Source: Raffaelea ambrosiae (lineage: Eukaryota; Ascomycota; Sordariomycetes; Ophiostomatales; Ophiostomataceae). Taken from it: a stretch of DNA of 64,000 nt. The position numbers and the translations under genes were made by a program. The stretch is from positions 1,813,148-1,877,147 of the forward strand of contig PCDI01000004.1 in NCBI GenBank assembly GCA_002778195.1, in the 5' to 3' direction. The notes beneath the pieces were generated by a model. It made no database searches. It was not told the origin of the DNA and was given only the letters and a program-made list of their open reading frames with translations. The stretch's first letter is position 1. Every line of letters starts with the position of its first letter. This document shows positions 46,034-58,100 of the stretch, piece after piece.

Positions 46034-47879
46034 TTAGTTGGATGTATGGCTATGACTGGTCGCTGGTCCGTGGCTTCCGGGTCCATTGGGCGACTGGGCC
46101 CGGGTTCGTATCCGGAACTTGTCACGCAGACGCCGGGTCAGCTTGGCTGAGCGGCTGTGCTCGTCTTCGACTTCGTGACTACCAGTGGAACCCGCGTCGT
46201 CTTGACCTGCTGCCAGTGCACCATTCTGGCTCTCCGCCTGCGTTTCTGACCGGTACCGGCGCAGCACTTCAATGCGTTCTTCGACAGAAGCATGGCGCAA
46301 CCGGTTCAAATCGAACAGTCGCGACGACCGATGGCGGTGATGGCTGGCGGCCGAGGACTCTGCCACGGCTGCAGTAGCCTCGCCAGCATCCAGCGGCGGT
46401 GACAGGTTGGCCTGCTCTTCGGCGCCTTCGGCAGTCTCCTGTGTGTTGGGATGGAGATCCAGACGACTGGGAGGGGAGATGGTCAGTAAATAACGAACGG
46501 GTTGGGTTGGAAGTGCTGGTTCACTCTAGATGCAAGCTGGAACTCACCATAAGGGACAGGTGCCGGACACGTTGATAAGCCAGGGATCAATGCAGGCCGG
46601 GTGGAACTTGTGGTCGCAGGGCAGGACACGGACGTCTTCGCCGACGGTGAAGTCCTCTGTGCAGATAGAGCAGCCCAGATGCTCGTCGTCGGTGGCGCCG
46701 GCAGCGTCCTGGCTGGCGGACGCGGCCCCGATGCTAGAGTTCTGTTCAGCTGCACCAGGGGCGCTCGTTGCAGCGTCGGTCGCAGGCTGCTGCTGTTGCT
46801 GAACCGGCTTGGGATGCGCCTCGGCATCCTCGGGAATGGTTGACAAATGGTGTGCTTGCACGTCGTCTACTCCAGCTGATAAGCCGCCGCTAGGGCTGGC
46901 CGTGCTCTTGCTATGCTCAATGTGACTTGGCGCACTCTCCAGCTCGTAGTTCGGGTCCGGCTTGGCCGGGGTCGGGTCACCGAACTTGACAATGGGGAGC
47001 GTCTCCAGCACGGCGCGGGCAATGCCCTTGGCGCGGCTCTGGCGCGGACGGCCTCCGTAAGCGCTGCGCGGCCCGTATCGTTCAGGGTAGCGGTGGGCGC
47101 GGATGGCGCCGGTGCCGATAATAACGAGGAACAGCAGGGTGATGAGGCCGGTGATGCTGTAGAGGATGCTCATGGCAATGGCAGAGTTGTTCCCGCTCTG
47201 GTTGTCGTCGGAGTCCTGGGTCTGGTTCAGGTTGCCGGTGATCAGGGCGTGGGCAGCACCGCCGCCGGACTCGGTCAGGTTCAGGGTCTGGGCCGCCTGG
47301 GTGTGGTCGATCATGGTGAAGATGGCCGAGTAGGAGGGCGCAGAAGCGCTGTCGAGGCCGCAGCAGTTGTCGGTCTGGCTGTACAAGAGGATGGCAGAGG
47401 GCGCATTGGCCATCAGAGTGCTGAGCATCATGTTCTGGTCGATGAAGGACGAGTTCATGTCGTCGCAGCTGAGGTAGGCGATGGTGTCGTCGCCTGACAG
47501 GTTGACATAGTTGGTGTCGGTGGCCAGGATCATGTTCCCGCTAATGGAGATGGGCTGTTTCTCGGGTTAGGCTCGCCTCTCGCTTGATGCGCCGTTTGGC
47601 ACAACAGCCATGGCCTTGGGGAGGCACATTGCCGCTTGGACTCACCTTGCGCTGTGCCTGGGACCGGTTCAGGCCCTGGACGTTCGTGAGCGGCGAAACC
47701 GAGTACTGTATCGTCCCGGCCTCGGAGCTGGACGCGGAGATCTCGAGCAGGATGTTGGCATCAGACAGCCAGTCTGGGACCGTATTCATGGAATAGATCG
47801 TGGTCGAGTCGTCGGCAGCGACAGGCGCCGCAGGCACCAGGGCGAGGGCTGCCGCCAGCAGCCATGACCACCGAGCCAT
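46034..47879 (-). CDS. Membrane-anchored RING-H2 E3 ubiquitin ligase (PA-TM-RING type)
   Basis: The model is complement(46034-46466, 46548-47554, 47646-47879), 557 residues. A signal peptide (MARWSWLLAAALALVPAAPVAA) precedes a luminal domain of about 200 residues with several NxS/T sites and ILLYS/NCC features resembling a divergent protease-associated (PA) domain. One transmembrane helix follows (SILYSITGLITLLFLVIIG), then a cytosolic region with a Gln run. The RING-H2 finger spans ~373-414: CSICTEDF, LPCDHKFHPACIDPWL, and CPLC. The last zinc Cys is formed only by splicing TG|T across the second intron, giving CPLCRLDLHPN; without it the frame stops at once. A basic C-terminal tail (SAKLTRRLRDKFRIRTR) follows. 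By family analogy it would ubiquitinate membrane proteins in the endosome, Golgi or vacuole pathway. Substrates are unknown. Confidence 0.92.
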
Positions 47880-50800
47880 TTTTCTGGCTGGTCTGTTTTT
47901 GCGCCTTGCCTCGCTGGCTGACCAGAGCTGCTGCCTCCCGCGCTGGCGACGGTCAACGTCGCCGGTGCTGGTGGGGAGGAGAGGGGTGTTTGCGAGATGT
48001 CGTCGCCAGGCGGAGCACGCGTGCGGGCGAGAGCGGACTTCGAGAGAGACTGGGCTGTCGGGAGGAGAGGAGAGGACGACAGGAGAAAGAAGATAAGAGA
48101 AGAAGAGGCGAGTGCCGAGCACCAAAGACAAGCGAGAGCGAGAGAGAGCGCACAAGATAGAGGAAGTCGAGAGAAGGAGAGCGAGGCAGAATCTCAAAAT
48201 CCAAGAATCAGGAAAGCCGAGAGAAGGGTTGTAATGGACGATCTGTGGCGTAGCAGCGACCTAGACAGGGGAGAAAAGAACGTCCAGGGAGCACGAGCGA
48301 GAGCAGGCGTAACACAGGGGGGGTCCAGTGACTGCCGGGTCTGTCACATAGTCGCTCCCGAAGACAGGTGGCCGTCGGAGCTGTGTTCTCTGGGTTGGGT
48401 TTTTTGATCGACAGCCAGAAGCATGCAAAGTGTGGCAGACCAAGGATGCATGCGTGGCCAGGCCAGGGACGACAGGGTGGATCGTGGAGGAGACGAGGGG
48501 TGTTGGGTGCAGGGATGGCGGAGCATGGGAGGAGGAGGCGGAGAGAGAGAGGAAGACAAGCAAAGTGGAGGAATGAGGGAAAAGCCAGAGAAGAAGACAA
48601 GAGCGAGAATAAGATCTCACACAGATCGAGAAGCCGAAACTGGCAAGATAGCACACCACGGAGCTGCAGACACAGACGGCAGGAGCCTCTCCAGTCGAGG
48701 AAGGGGCGGGTCAGCAGACGGGAAATATAAAAAATAAGGTAAAAAAAAGGTATGGGAAGGAACCAGCCGGTCGCACCTGCCCGCACAATAATGCCCAGAA
48801 AGATGCCCAGAAGGTGCCCAGATGCCCAGAGCTGCCCAGAGAAGGCGGAGACACGGCCAAGAAAACCCGTGCGACAAAGCAGGCAGCGATAGGCGAGCGG
48901 ACAGCAGAAAGACAAGAGAGCAGTGCAGCGACGACAACAGCCAGCCAAGACAAAAACAAAAAAGGAGAAGCCTTCGTTCAGCAAGCCCTCCAAAAAGTCT
49001 GGGTGATGCGGCGATCCGCGACGCACAGGAGCGTCAGCCTGAGACGCAGAGTTGTTTTAGCGCGACAACGCCGTTAAAGCACTTTTCCACTGGGTACGAA
49101 TAACTAATGCCCGCAAAGTACCACCGTATTATTATGGGCTCTTCCCCAAAGCAGTATGTGCTTCGCCGCGTGCGTCTCCTCGGAACGGGCGGCAGGCTCC
49201 ACTGTTTTGGCTAGGAGGGGCACGCCGTGTGTCTGCCAGCGAGAGGGACAGCCAGCCGATGGGGCGATAACGATAAGAATGAGCGAAAATGTGGAGAAGC
49301 ACTTAAAGTGCCCTCGATGTCGCGTAGTAAGGTTATCGTGGGGGTAGAAATCCACTGCAGACGCCAAAATACAACAGTGCGCAGTCAAGATGGGCGACAA
49401 CTTCTTCCCTCTCCGCTGACGTGGGGACAGCACGCATGCGATCCTTCTTGCGCTTTATATAATAGTCCCCGGCGATGAGCGGTCGCGATCCTCTTCTGCT
49501 GCTCCCTTTCCGGGCGCATCCGCGCCCGCGAGCTTTTTGATGAGAAGTGGAAGGCTGTGTTTTCCGATTCCACAGCCAGCAGCTCTGCACGGCATTGCTG
49601 ACATCCGTGATTCCACATGGATCCAATCCCACAGCGCGACTAGTTGCATGCATCTTACACAGCACAACTCGGGCACATATACCATCTCACTCATCCCCCT
49701 CGAACGACGCGTCCTCCTTCCCCCACAGGCCATCCGCTGGGCGGTGGCTGTGCGAATCAACTGATGGAAGCAAACGGATGCTAGTCGTTGCTAGACTGCG
49801 CTTCCGGCAGATGGGCCCGGCGGTAGCATCGGTTCGTTTTCTCTCCTGTCTGTCCGATCGCAACCCCAGATTAGGGCGATAAACGTCACCTGCCGCCCTA
49901 GGGACAACGGTGCCAGTCTGTTTCGCCGCGTCCGACTTAGTCACCTCTTCAGTGCCCGACAGTAGTCCCCCCTTTGTCTGTCCACAGTCCCTTTTTTCAC
50001 ATGGTTACATGGAAACCGCACAAATCACGCAAAAACAAGGAGAGCTGGGGTACTCGGGGACTGCTCTACAAGTATCTTTGTCCATGGCTGGTCGGTCTCG
50101 GTTTGTTCCGACGTCTCCCCCAGTCTTCGTCATCACGGTATTCGCGGATGAATGCTCTTGCCAGGCCGTGGCCTTCTTCGGCACCGGTATCCATGCAACA
50201 GCCCGTTTGTTTACCCAAGCAGGCGACCAAAAAAAAAAAAGAAGCTTGGCTTCCTGCTATATGGAAAAATGCGTTGTAGTTGCGTAAGTCTGGGCTTGCA
50301 TACTGCGAGGGTGCGCGGGCGTGCCCCATACAAGCGAACTCTCAAACGCACTGGAATCACCGGTACTAGTTATGTAGGAGGAGATCTTGTTGTTTTGTTG
50401 CTTTCCCCTCCAATCCCATGCCAATCTGATTCGCCCACGGGCAACAAAGAACAACAATGCCATATGTGATCTTGGAGGTGAGGAAGCAGCCAGAGAACAT
50501 CGGCGGTCTGTTCGCCCCAGTTGAAACGGGCAAGCCAGATTGTCCGCCTTTGTCTCGGAAAATTAACATGTTTTGGGGCTCTCGCAAAACCGGAGACACT
50601 GCTTTCTGGGCTTGGCATTTGTTGCTTACAAGATCGACGAAAAGAAAGAGTGTACCAGCAAGTCCGAGAGTGAAGATCGCTCTGCCACCCCTTGTTCCAA
50701 GTCTCGGGATTTCAGACCCTGCGGCGGAAGAAAAGAGGCAGCGGCACGCCGACCAGGCATGCGTGGCCGTACTTCTGGTCACGCGTGTCCTGGCCAGTCC

Positions 50801-52001
50801 GGAGCAGCACTAGCACGATGCGAATACACCCAGGAGTCAGCTTATGATCGAGACGAATGGGAGATGGGGGCACGGGTGAGAAAGAAACAAATGAGGCATT
50901 TAAACTCTGTAGGCATCCAGGGTGAGCCGCAGCCATTTCCATCTGCGCCTCTCATTCTCATCCTCTCTGAGGCCTCAAAGACGTGAGAAGAAGAAAAACC
51001 CGGGACGGGCGTTCACCTCGCCCCCCTGCCCGCTTGAGCCCCCTTCGTGCATAAAACATTGATGTTTGAATGACGGCACAGAGACGGCGATGATGTCGTC
51101 GGCCCTTTCCCAGGGCCTTCCCTGAATGTCTCCCGTGTCTTACTTTCTTTTTTCTTTTTATTCAAATTTGTTTTTGGCCCATTTATTGCTTCTTGCCGTG
51201 CCGCGTACCTGCAGAAGAGCCGGAAAGGAAAAAGGCCAGAGGTCAACCTCAAAAAGGAACGAGGCAATCCCGGAAAGTCGGCACCAAGCTCTGATGTTGG
51301 CAATTTTTCTTGGACAGGTGTGACACCGGGGTGGTGACGGGGGTGCCGCTAGGAGAGGATGCTCACATGCCGGCATTGCAAGGCGAAGTCGGCGAATTAT
51401 GGAGGTTGCCGTCTCTCATCTCGGACAGTTTTCAGCCCTTCCTTGATTGCTGCTTGATTGGCATGCTTCCCTGGCCTCTGGGATCCATGCCCGGGAGACG
51501 CTGCTGGTGTACGGGCTGGGCCTCGCAGGATACTCCCACAGACGGGCATCCCCAGCAAGGATTCAAACAAGCCTCCGTCGGAGCGCCCGTCATGCAACCA
51601 GAGAAAAGACAGAGATGCTTTCTGGGGGGGGGTGGGGGGGGAAACTTGTTTTATTCTTGTCTTTGTGTCTCTGCTGGACTCTCGTCCGCTCGTTCCAAGC
51701 TGACCCTACTTAGCAACACAGAGGCCAGGGAGTCCCTCGCCTCCCGTCTCTCTGACCACCATCCTACACCCCTCCCACAACACAAGGCAGTCCAGGATCA
51801 ATCCAAAATCTCCCGTGTCCTGGTAGCAATGTAGAGGGGGAAAAAAGACGGTCCCTCTGCGACACGTGGTCGTATCCTTCCTTGATTTGGGGAAGAAATA
51901 GCGTGTTCCGTACACTCTCGGCCTGTGGTTTCCTGCGCCATGAGACAACGCCAAGATGGGCTCTCTCTCTCTCTCTCTGCCTCTCTCTTTCTGTTTCTCT
52001 C
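47880..52001. other. Intergenic 4.1 kb between the RING and cofactor B genes
   Basis: Both flanking genes are on the minus strand. The part next to 47880 should hold the RING-gene promoter, with a GAGA-rich (minus-strand CT-rich) leader at 48030-48200. The part next to 52001 should hold the cofactor B 3' region, with a TC microsatellite at 51960-52010. Between them are TGCCCAGA repeats (48790-48842) and many short overlapping frames without family motifs. I support no gene here. Confidence 0.5.
48790..48842. repeat. Imperfect TGCCCAGA repeat
   Basis: About five copies of TGCCCAGA with variable short spacers. It does not resemble a transposon end or an RNA gene. Confidence 0.7.
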
Positions 52002-52802
52002 TCAGATCTCCTCCATGTCTTCCAGGTCGTCCAGCACCGGAAAGTCCCCCGCCTCTACCCGCTCCGGCCGCACAAACACCCCCCGCTTGATCGGCGTCTG
52101 TCCAGCCGCCGGCTCCGTGCCCCAGTACCGCGTCCCGCCGATGCTGCCGTCGTTCTTGCCGCCGACAGGCTCGTCCAGCTCCACGCCCACCCACGTGCCG
52201 GCCGTCGACGCAGCCGTGCCCGCGCTCTGCGCCGCCGCGCCCGCCGCCGCCCCAATCTCGGGCACCTCGCCCACGTACCGCACGACGCCGCGCCGCGCAT
52301 CGTCGCCGCCCACGCGGCACCGCTTCCCCGCGGCCAGGCCCCGGGCCTCGGCGTCGGCGGCAAACGCGGCGATGCGCGCGGCCGCCTGGGCGGGTGCGTT
52401 GGGGTCGAAGCGGCCCAGCTTCTGGGCCTTCTTCCAGGCCAGCACCGAGTCCGCCTTGGACGCGTACTCGTCCTCGGGCATGACGTACTTGTCGACGCCC
52501 GTCGTGTCCGTGTAGTTGGGGCGCGCCCCCGGCGGGCGGGCGTCGACCACGTGCAGCTCGGCATACGGCGCGAGCGGGAACGCGCCCAGACGCACCGCCT
52601 CCTCGTCGGGGGCGGTCACGGCCACTTGCCGGGACGTGTCGGCACCCGACTGGGGCGGCCTGAGAAACAGGGACTGGGCCGAGGGCGGGATGCCCGTGAT
52701 GGGCTCCAGCTTGGCCTTGAGCTGCGCGATGGTCCAGGACGGCGTGATGCGGCGTTCCGACGCGACGGCGTCGGAGATCACCTGGAGGGGGACGTCTGCC
52801 AT
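52002..52802 (-). CDS. Tubulin-folding cofactor B (CAP-Gly)
   Basis: A single exon of 266 residues, orthologous in layout to yeast Alf1 and mammalian TBCB. It acts in the post-chaperonin pathway that captures alpha-tubulin and, with cofactor E, prepares tubulin dimers. Residues ~1-90 form a ubiquitin-like domain (MADVPLQVISD; ITPSWTIAQLKAKLEPITGI). A short segment follows with the family feature YVMPEDEYASKADSVLAWKK. The C-terminal CAP-Gly domain shows VRYVGEVPE, GTWVGVELDEPVGGKNDGS, GTRYWGTEP and GVFVRPERV; the GKNDG signature is intact. The chain ends LEDMEEI, close to the acidic DEI/M-type terminus described for cofactor B. An Ala-rich insert lengthens the first CAP-Gly loop. The start at 52802 begins the ubiquitin-like fold; the frame is open upstream but unconvincing. 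Confidence 0.93.
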   Translation of the reverse strand: MADVPLQVISDAVASERRITPSWTIAQLKAKLEPITGIPPSAQSLFLRPPQSGADTSRQVAVTAPDEEAVRLGAFPLAPYAELHVVDARPPGARPNYTDTTGVDKYVMPEDEYASKADSVLAWKKAQKLGRFDPNAPAQAAARIAAFAADAEARGLAAGKRCRVGGDDARRGVVRYVGEVPEIGAAAGAAAQSAGTAASTAGTWVGVELDEPVGGKNDGSIGGTRYWGTEPAAGQTPIKRGVFVRPERVEAGDFPVLDDLEDMEEI

Positions 52803-53111
52803 GGCGGGAGGTGTGTATGTGTATGTGTGTCTATGAGTGTCTGTAGATATGGGTGGTGTGTTTTCGTGTTGGCGTAATCTCTCGTCAGGTTTGTGGCCCT
52901 GGGTCAACTGCACGTTGCTAAAGGGGGACGTGAAATTTTGAGCCCTCAAATAATGCCCAATTTAGTGGTGATGGGCCAATTACGCGCTCTCCAAATTGAT
53001 TGGTCGCCCGCTAATACAACCTTACTATTACTGCCGTTTACCTATCAACTAGGCAGCAGCCTATCGTCGACAAGAACGTCAACAAAAGAGAACCCCGACA
53101 ACAAGCAAAAA

Positions 53112-53150
53112 AATAAATAAATAAATAAATAAATAAAATAAAAAATAAAA
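53112..53150. repeat. (AAAT)n microsatellite
   Basis: A run of AAAT/ATAA tetranucleotides about 300 bases upstream of the cofactor B start. Confidence 0.9.
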
Positions 53151-53401
53151 AACGGTACAGCCAGCCTTGCCGTGGTATCTGTTGCTTAAAAATCAAAATC
53201 AAAACTAGGATTGGCACTGTTGCTTATCGAGAGCAAGATGACCCGACCATGCTGTGAACTGTCCAGGACCAAACACAAAGATATCGCCGAGGTCACTTCA
53301 TCATCCATCCAACCCCCTTCTGCTGGCTCCTTTGGGTTGAGCATCTCCGAGGAGACCATGGAGAGAACGCCGAAAAAAAGGAGTGTTCCGAAAATACATC
53401 G

Positions 53402-53429
53402 TGTGTGTATGTGTGTGTGTGTGTGTGTG
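53402..53429. repeat. (GT)n microsatellite
   Basis: A GT run with one TAT interruption; no gene is nearby. Confidence 0.85.
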
Positions 53430-54257
53430 CTGCAAGATGCGGGTATGCAGCCACAGAAAACTTGCCAATCTTTTTTTTTTCTTTTTGCTTGACTGTGCAA
53501 CAAATCATCTTGGCCACCTGTCTGCCCGACGGGGTGAGGCAGGAGATTTTTTTCTTCTTTTCCTTCTTTGTTTCGTTCTAGCCGCAAATCTACAATGAAG
53601 CAATTAACAAAAAAAGGGGGGGCCAAAGCGTTTGCTTCAAATGGGATTTTTTCTAGCTGCATGACGCGGATATGGAGCAACGAACAAGCTCCGTGGCCTT
53701 TTTGAGAAGTATTGGTTTTGTGCTGCTCAACTCAAACCAACGTCACAAAGAACCAACGAGCGGCCTGTGGAGGCCGGAAGCAGGGTGGAACATCGGAACG
53801 GGTTTCCTCCTTCTGGCTTGGTTTTTCTTTTGACTTTGTCTAGGACACAGTATTCACACAAAAGACAAGGATGGGCCAAACTTTATTCTTCTTTTGTGCG
53901 AGGCAACACAGACTATCACGAGCAGACGGTTCAACTTTTGATAAAACCGACGCGGAAGTCAAAATTGAAAAATGAATAATTGGAACCAAGAAGGAAGTGG
54001 GAAGCCAGGAGGGAAAACACAGGAAGAGCAAATGAGACAGCAAGATAGGAAATGAAAAGAGGAACTTCACTGCGGTCCCCTGGATGGTGAAAAAAGAGCG
54101 AAACGGCTAATTCCCGACTCGTGTTGGACAGGTATAACCCAAATGAGACATTGTCTTGCATGCTGTTCGTTTGGTTGTCTCATTGTTGTTTGTTCGTGTC
54201 GCTGTTTGTCGTTTATTTTTTTGGCGGCGGCAACATTATCTTGACTTTCTTTTTTTC

Positions 54258-54360
54258 CCTGCAGTAAGAGTGTTCCGACTTTCTTTTCTCACTGCATCAA
54301 GAGTGTGGAGTTGTCAGCTTTCTTTTCTTCCTGCATCAATGGTGTTTCGACTTTCTTTCT
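54258..54360. repeat. Imperfect tandem repeat, three units of ~35-40 bp
   Basis: Three successive segments share the pattern CTGCA(T/G)-(A)A-GTGT-CGACTTTCTTTTCT. They begin near 54258, 54290 and 54330 and diverge by substitutions and small indels. Confidence 0.55.
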
Positions 54361-57198
54361 TTTTTTCGCGCCCTCTGCATAAGGACCGTTCTGTTCTCTT
54401 CTGTCTCACGTTCTGCTGTGCGAACTGACCAACGGGTTGCCGGTCATACAGAGTGAAGATGCAAGATAAAGAGAAGAACAGGGAAACAAAAGACGAGTTC
54501 CTCTCACCTCCCGATAGACGGGTAGCACAAGAACCACCAAAGAGAACCACGAAACACAAAAAAGAACAACAAACAGGCAAACAAATCCTACCGGGCTCAT
54601 GTCCTTGTTCTCTGCTCCGAGCAGCGGAGAGGCACAGAAGAATAGAAAAAAAAAGATGAAGAAGAAAGTTGCCGGCCCTGCCAAAGGAGGAACAACAGGG
54701 CCACAAACCAACGAACCCTGTGTGGACTGTTCTTTTTCTTTTCTTTCCTGTGTAGCACGGAACAATGCCAAGAACAGGGACGAGGACCAAGACGGCGTAC
54801 AATGCCTGTGAGTTCGTGTGTCTCTCCTGCACAAAGAGATGGGAGACAGTGTATATCACCAGTAAAAGTTTTGCTCTTCCCGCAGTTGACCACATGGCAG
54901 CACGGGTTTCCAGCGAACGACCAACAAAATGAAGAAGCACAAAACACAAACAGCATTACGTCTCCGCGTACGTGGCCGAGAAACAACAAGATGGGGGACA
55001 AACGACGGGAATGGAAACGATGGCACTCCCGCTAACACGTGGCTGGGTAGACAAAAAGGTGAAGAGAAGTTCTGCCAGGGGGGGGGTGCATAGATCTAGA
55101 CAAAGATATTGAAAGGCCGTATCCTAGACGTTGAAGTCAAGGCCATGCGTAGTATCCCGACCTCGACTTTGTATAATAGTTTGTGTTGAGCCCAGGGAGA
55201 AAACCACCGTCAAGAATACGAAAACAAACAGCCTCGGATAACTTCTGTCTCCTGGACATAGCCATGTGACGATGTTTTCTATTTTCTATTTTCTATCTTT
55301 TATTTTTTTAACATAGCACCAACAGAAATCTCCAGCAACAAAGAACAAACAAGGACGTCTCCATAAATGTGACTGTATACAATAGAGATGAGGCGCGCGG
55401 CAAACAGATGGGCCTTTGCCTGGGCCGCATCAACTCGTGTTTCAAAATAAAAAATAAATAAAAAAATAAAGGCACGAAAGTTGGATTGGATTGATTTCTG
55501 CATCTTTTTAATATTCTAGAATACGGGACGAAGCTGTGGCTATCCGCACACAACAAACTCCTGGGATCCTCTTTTTTGTGCGTTTGGGGCGTTTCAACGC
55601 CGCGCCTTCCTTGTTTGTTTTTTGACACCAGCCTCTGTGTAACATGTTCCCGTTTGGCTGGGGCCAAGTGTGGGTTTGACAACCAAAAGAACTACTACAA
55701 AGTAATACAATTCCACTTTTTGTATCACTTTCATCTATGCCAAAGAACAAGATCGGTCATTTTTCCCCTGTTACTTCTTTTTGGGTTTCCTCGTCCTGTC
55801 AACATGCAAACAAAAAAAAGGGCACTATCGATGGCTGGTCAGACACGCAGCACACACACAATAAAGCCATATTAACAAGGCTGGGGTGGCCGAGGCTGTG
55901 ATTCCTTTCCACCATGCAGGTATCCTGCCCTGTGCCCCTCTTTCGTTTCTCCGAAAGGGAGGTCATAGCTCCCCTAGCCGCATGGGTTATAGGCCCGGGT
56001 ACAGCAAAGGGGACAGAATAGAAAGGAAGACACAACCCCCCCATCCGTCAGGCCTCGGCTTGCTGTGGATGCGGTTGGTGAAACCCAAGCAGCATGGCCA
56101 TCATAGCTGTACACTGTTGGGCAAATTTCATTCCAGGGCCTGGCCAAAGAAAAAAAAAAGAGCAGACAACGACAGACCCCAACTACCAACGGATGGCAGC
56201 ATGATCACCCAGTCTGCACGCCTTTCTTCTCTCTGTGTCTGCCTGTTGGGCTGTGGGGGCTGGTGTGTCTCGTATAGCATCAGGTCTGAACGGGAAGCCC
56301 TCACCTCACTTGGGAACAGAGGTGGCACAGTTCCTGGAAGGCGAGGGCTTTCGTTCTATCAAACTGGCAAATTTGCCTCCCCTCCCCCAACTGTCGTATT
56401 GCCAGCTGTGCTCCGTAGGCCTATCGTTTGGGCGACGCCTCGTAGTTGATTGTTTGTTCTTGCTCCCCTGCAGTGTCGCTTGATGAGTCGTTGCCCCTGC
56501 ATATCTGCTTCCTTCAGGGTTTCTTTGCGTGTCTGCTTTTCTGTCCGTACGAGAGCATGAGCGTGTTTCCGCCTTTCACCGCCGCTCTTTCTTTCACTCT
56601 CTCCCCACGTTCCTGCTTGTACAGACGCATGTATCTGCGTATGTACCTGCCTACCTACGCGCGTATGCAACTCCTCGTTTCGAGTCCGCCCTGTTCTTGG
56701 TCGCTTTACGCCCCATTGCCCCCGCCCGGAATATGGCTTGGTTCAGGCTTGGTTCAGGATCGCAGAGAAATAAATAGAAAATAGTTATAACACGAATAAA
56801 AATAAAATGCGCCGTCGACCATACAAGTACACAGGAGACCACAAAAAAATGAAGCGGAGGATTCGGGACGGGGCAGTCTGTCGCCAATTGGCTCTGGGCC
56901 TGCATTGGGTCGGATGGATGTACTCCGTACACGCTGAGAGCGCCAGTGAGTGTGGACTAAGCGGACCTGTTGCATCGTGCTTTGCGCCAACTCATTCGGC
57001 TCAGGTTTGCCACGCCACGCCATATGCACGCTGCAGAAGAACAGGAACCAACCCATATGCGAACTGAACATAAAGACGAGGCGAGTAAAAAAAAAAGCAC
57101 ACGCCCCCTCCACGAGCCCAATGACGACGGCACTGTCCCTCTGCCCTAAGCCCCCCTCGCCATCCCACGAATGCCACGCCTACAACGCACACCACGCC

Positions 57199-57235
57199 CA
57201 CACACACACATGCACACACACGCACACACACACAA
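57199..57235. repeat. CA-rich microsatellite
   Basis: CACACA runs interrupted by TG and G. Related CA tracts continue to about 57270. Confidence 0.85.
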
Positions 57236-58057
57236 ACAGGCTCACACACATACTCCCACTCACACACACCTGTTCCCGCTGGCCAGCAAATGGTTGGCTG
57301 GGTACCCAACCAGAAGGATGAAAAAAGCAACGAGATCGCCTTGAAAGGCCGAAAAGGGCCAAGAGAGGGGTGCCAGAAGAGCATCTGGGGCATCTGATAG
57401 GCCTGCACTAGCTAGGCTGCATGTTCGTGGGAGGAAGTGCTTGCATACGTTGTCTCTCATCTGACTTGCGTTGTGGAGTATGATGGAGTGTGCCTTCGTG
57501 GTCGCCACGAGAGACAGGACAATGAGTAAGATAGAACAACTGCCAACAGCTGTGCTTTAAGCCTCGTCAGGCACGCGAGGAGGAACCACGACGCCAAGAA
57601 TAGATCGAGTTGGGGTTCGTAGGAGGCCACTCATCAGTGCATGGTGGGCAGCAGCAGCAGCAGCAGCCAGAGCAGCAGCCAGTTCAGCTCACCTTTCCTT
57701 GTTCAGACAGTTTGCCCGGTTACCTGATTGCCTCTTTGGGGGTTCCCTTGATTCTCTGCACCAGCTCTGGGCGGGGTGTCCAATATCGAGATCGGGGAAA
57801 CGATACGAGGACCGGAGTGGGAAAGCCCAGCTGCAGCCCAGCTGGAAGAACCAACAGCAAGGACTCACACCGTACCAATATGACGCAGCCGAAGCAGGCT
57901 CAAGCTTCGAAAGTAGCTTCACCGCCACAATCGTGCATCTTGGGCATCAACGATATTCTGACTGTGGGTGCCCCTTCACCGGTAGCCCGGCTGTGTTGGG
58001 TGAGGCAGCCAGCACCCTGCCATTTTGTCGTGGGAGGCAGCAGACAGACTGCCAGTT

Positions 58058-58100
58058 GTCAGGCGTCTTTGTCAGGCGTCTTTGTCAGGTTTGTCAGTTT
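58058..58100. repeat. 13-bp tandem repeat
   Basis: GTCAGGCGTCTTT occurs twice in full (58058 and 58071), then decays into GTCAGGTTT and GTCAGTTTT. Confidence 0.85.

Noticed and set aside
48208..49026. 272-residue minus-strand frame between the RING and cofactor B genes
   Set aside because: Low-complexity Ser/Leu/Cys/Phe sequence read from a purine-rich plus strand; no domain and no plausible start.
55884..55990. Possible tRNA starting GGCTGGGGTGGCCGAGG
   Set aside because: The first bases resemble Leu/Ser tRNA D-arm sequence (GGCCGAG), but I could not pair an acceptor stem, anticodon stem or T arm downstream.
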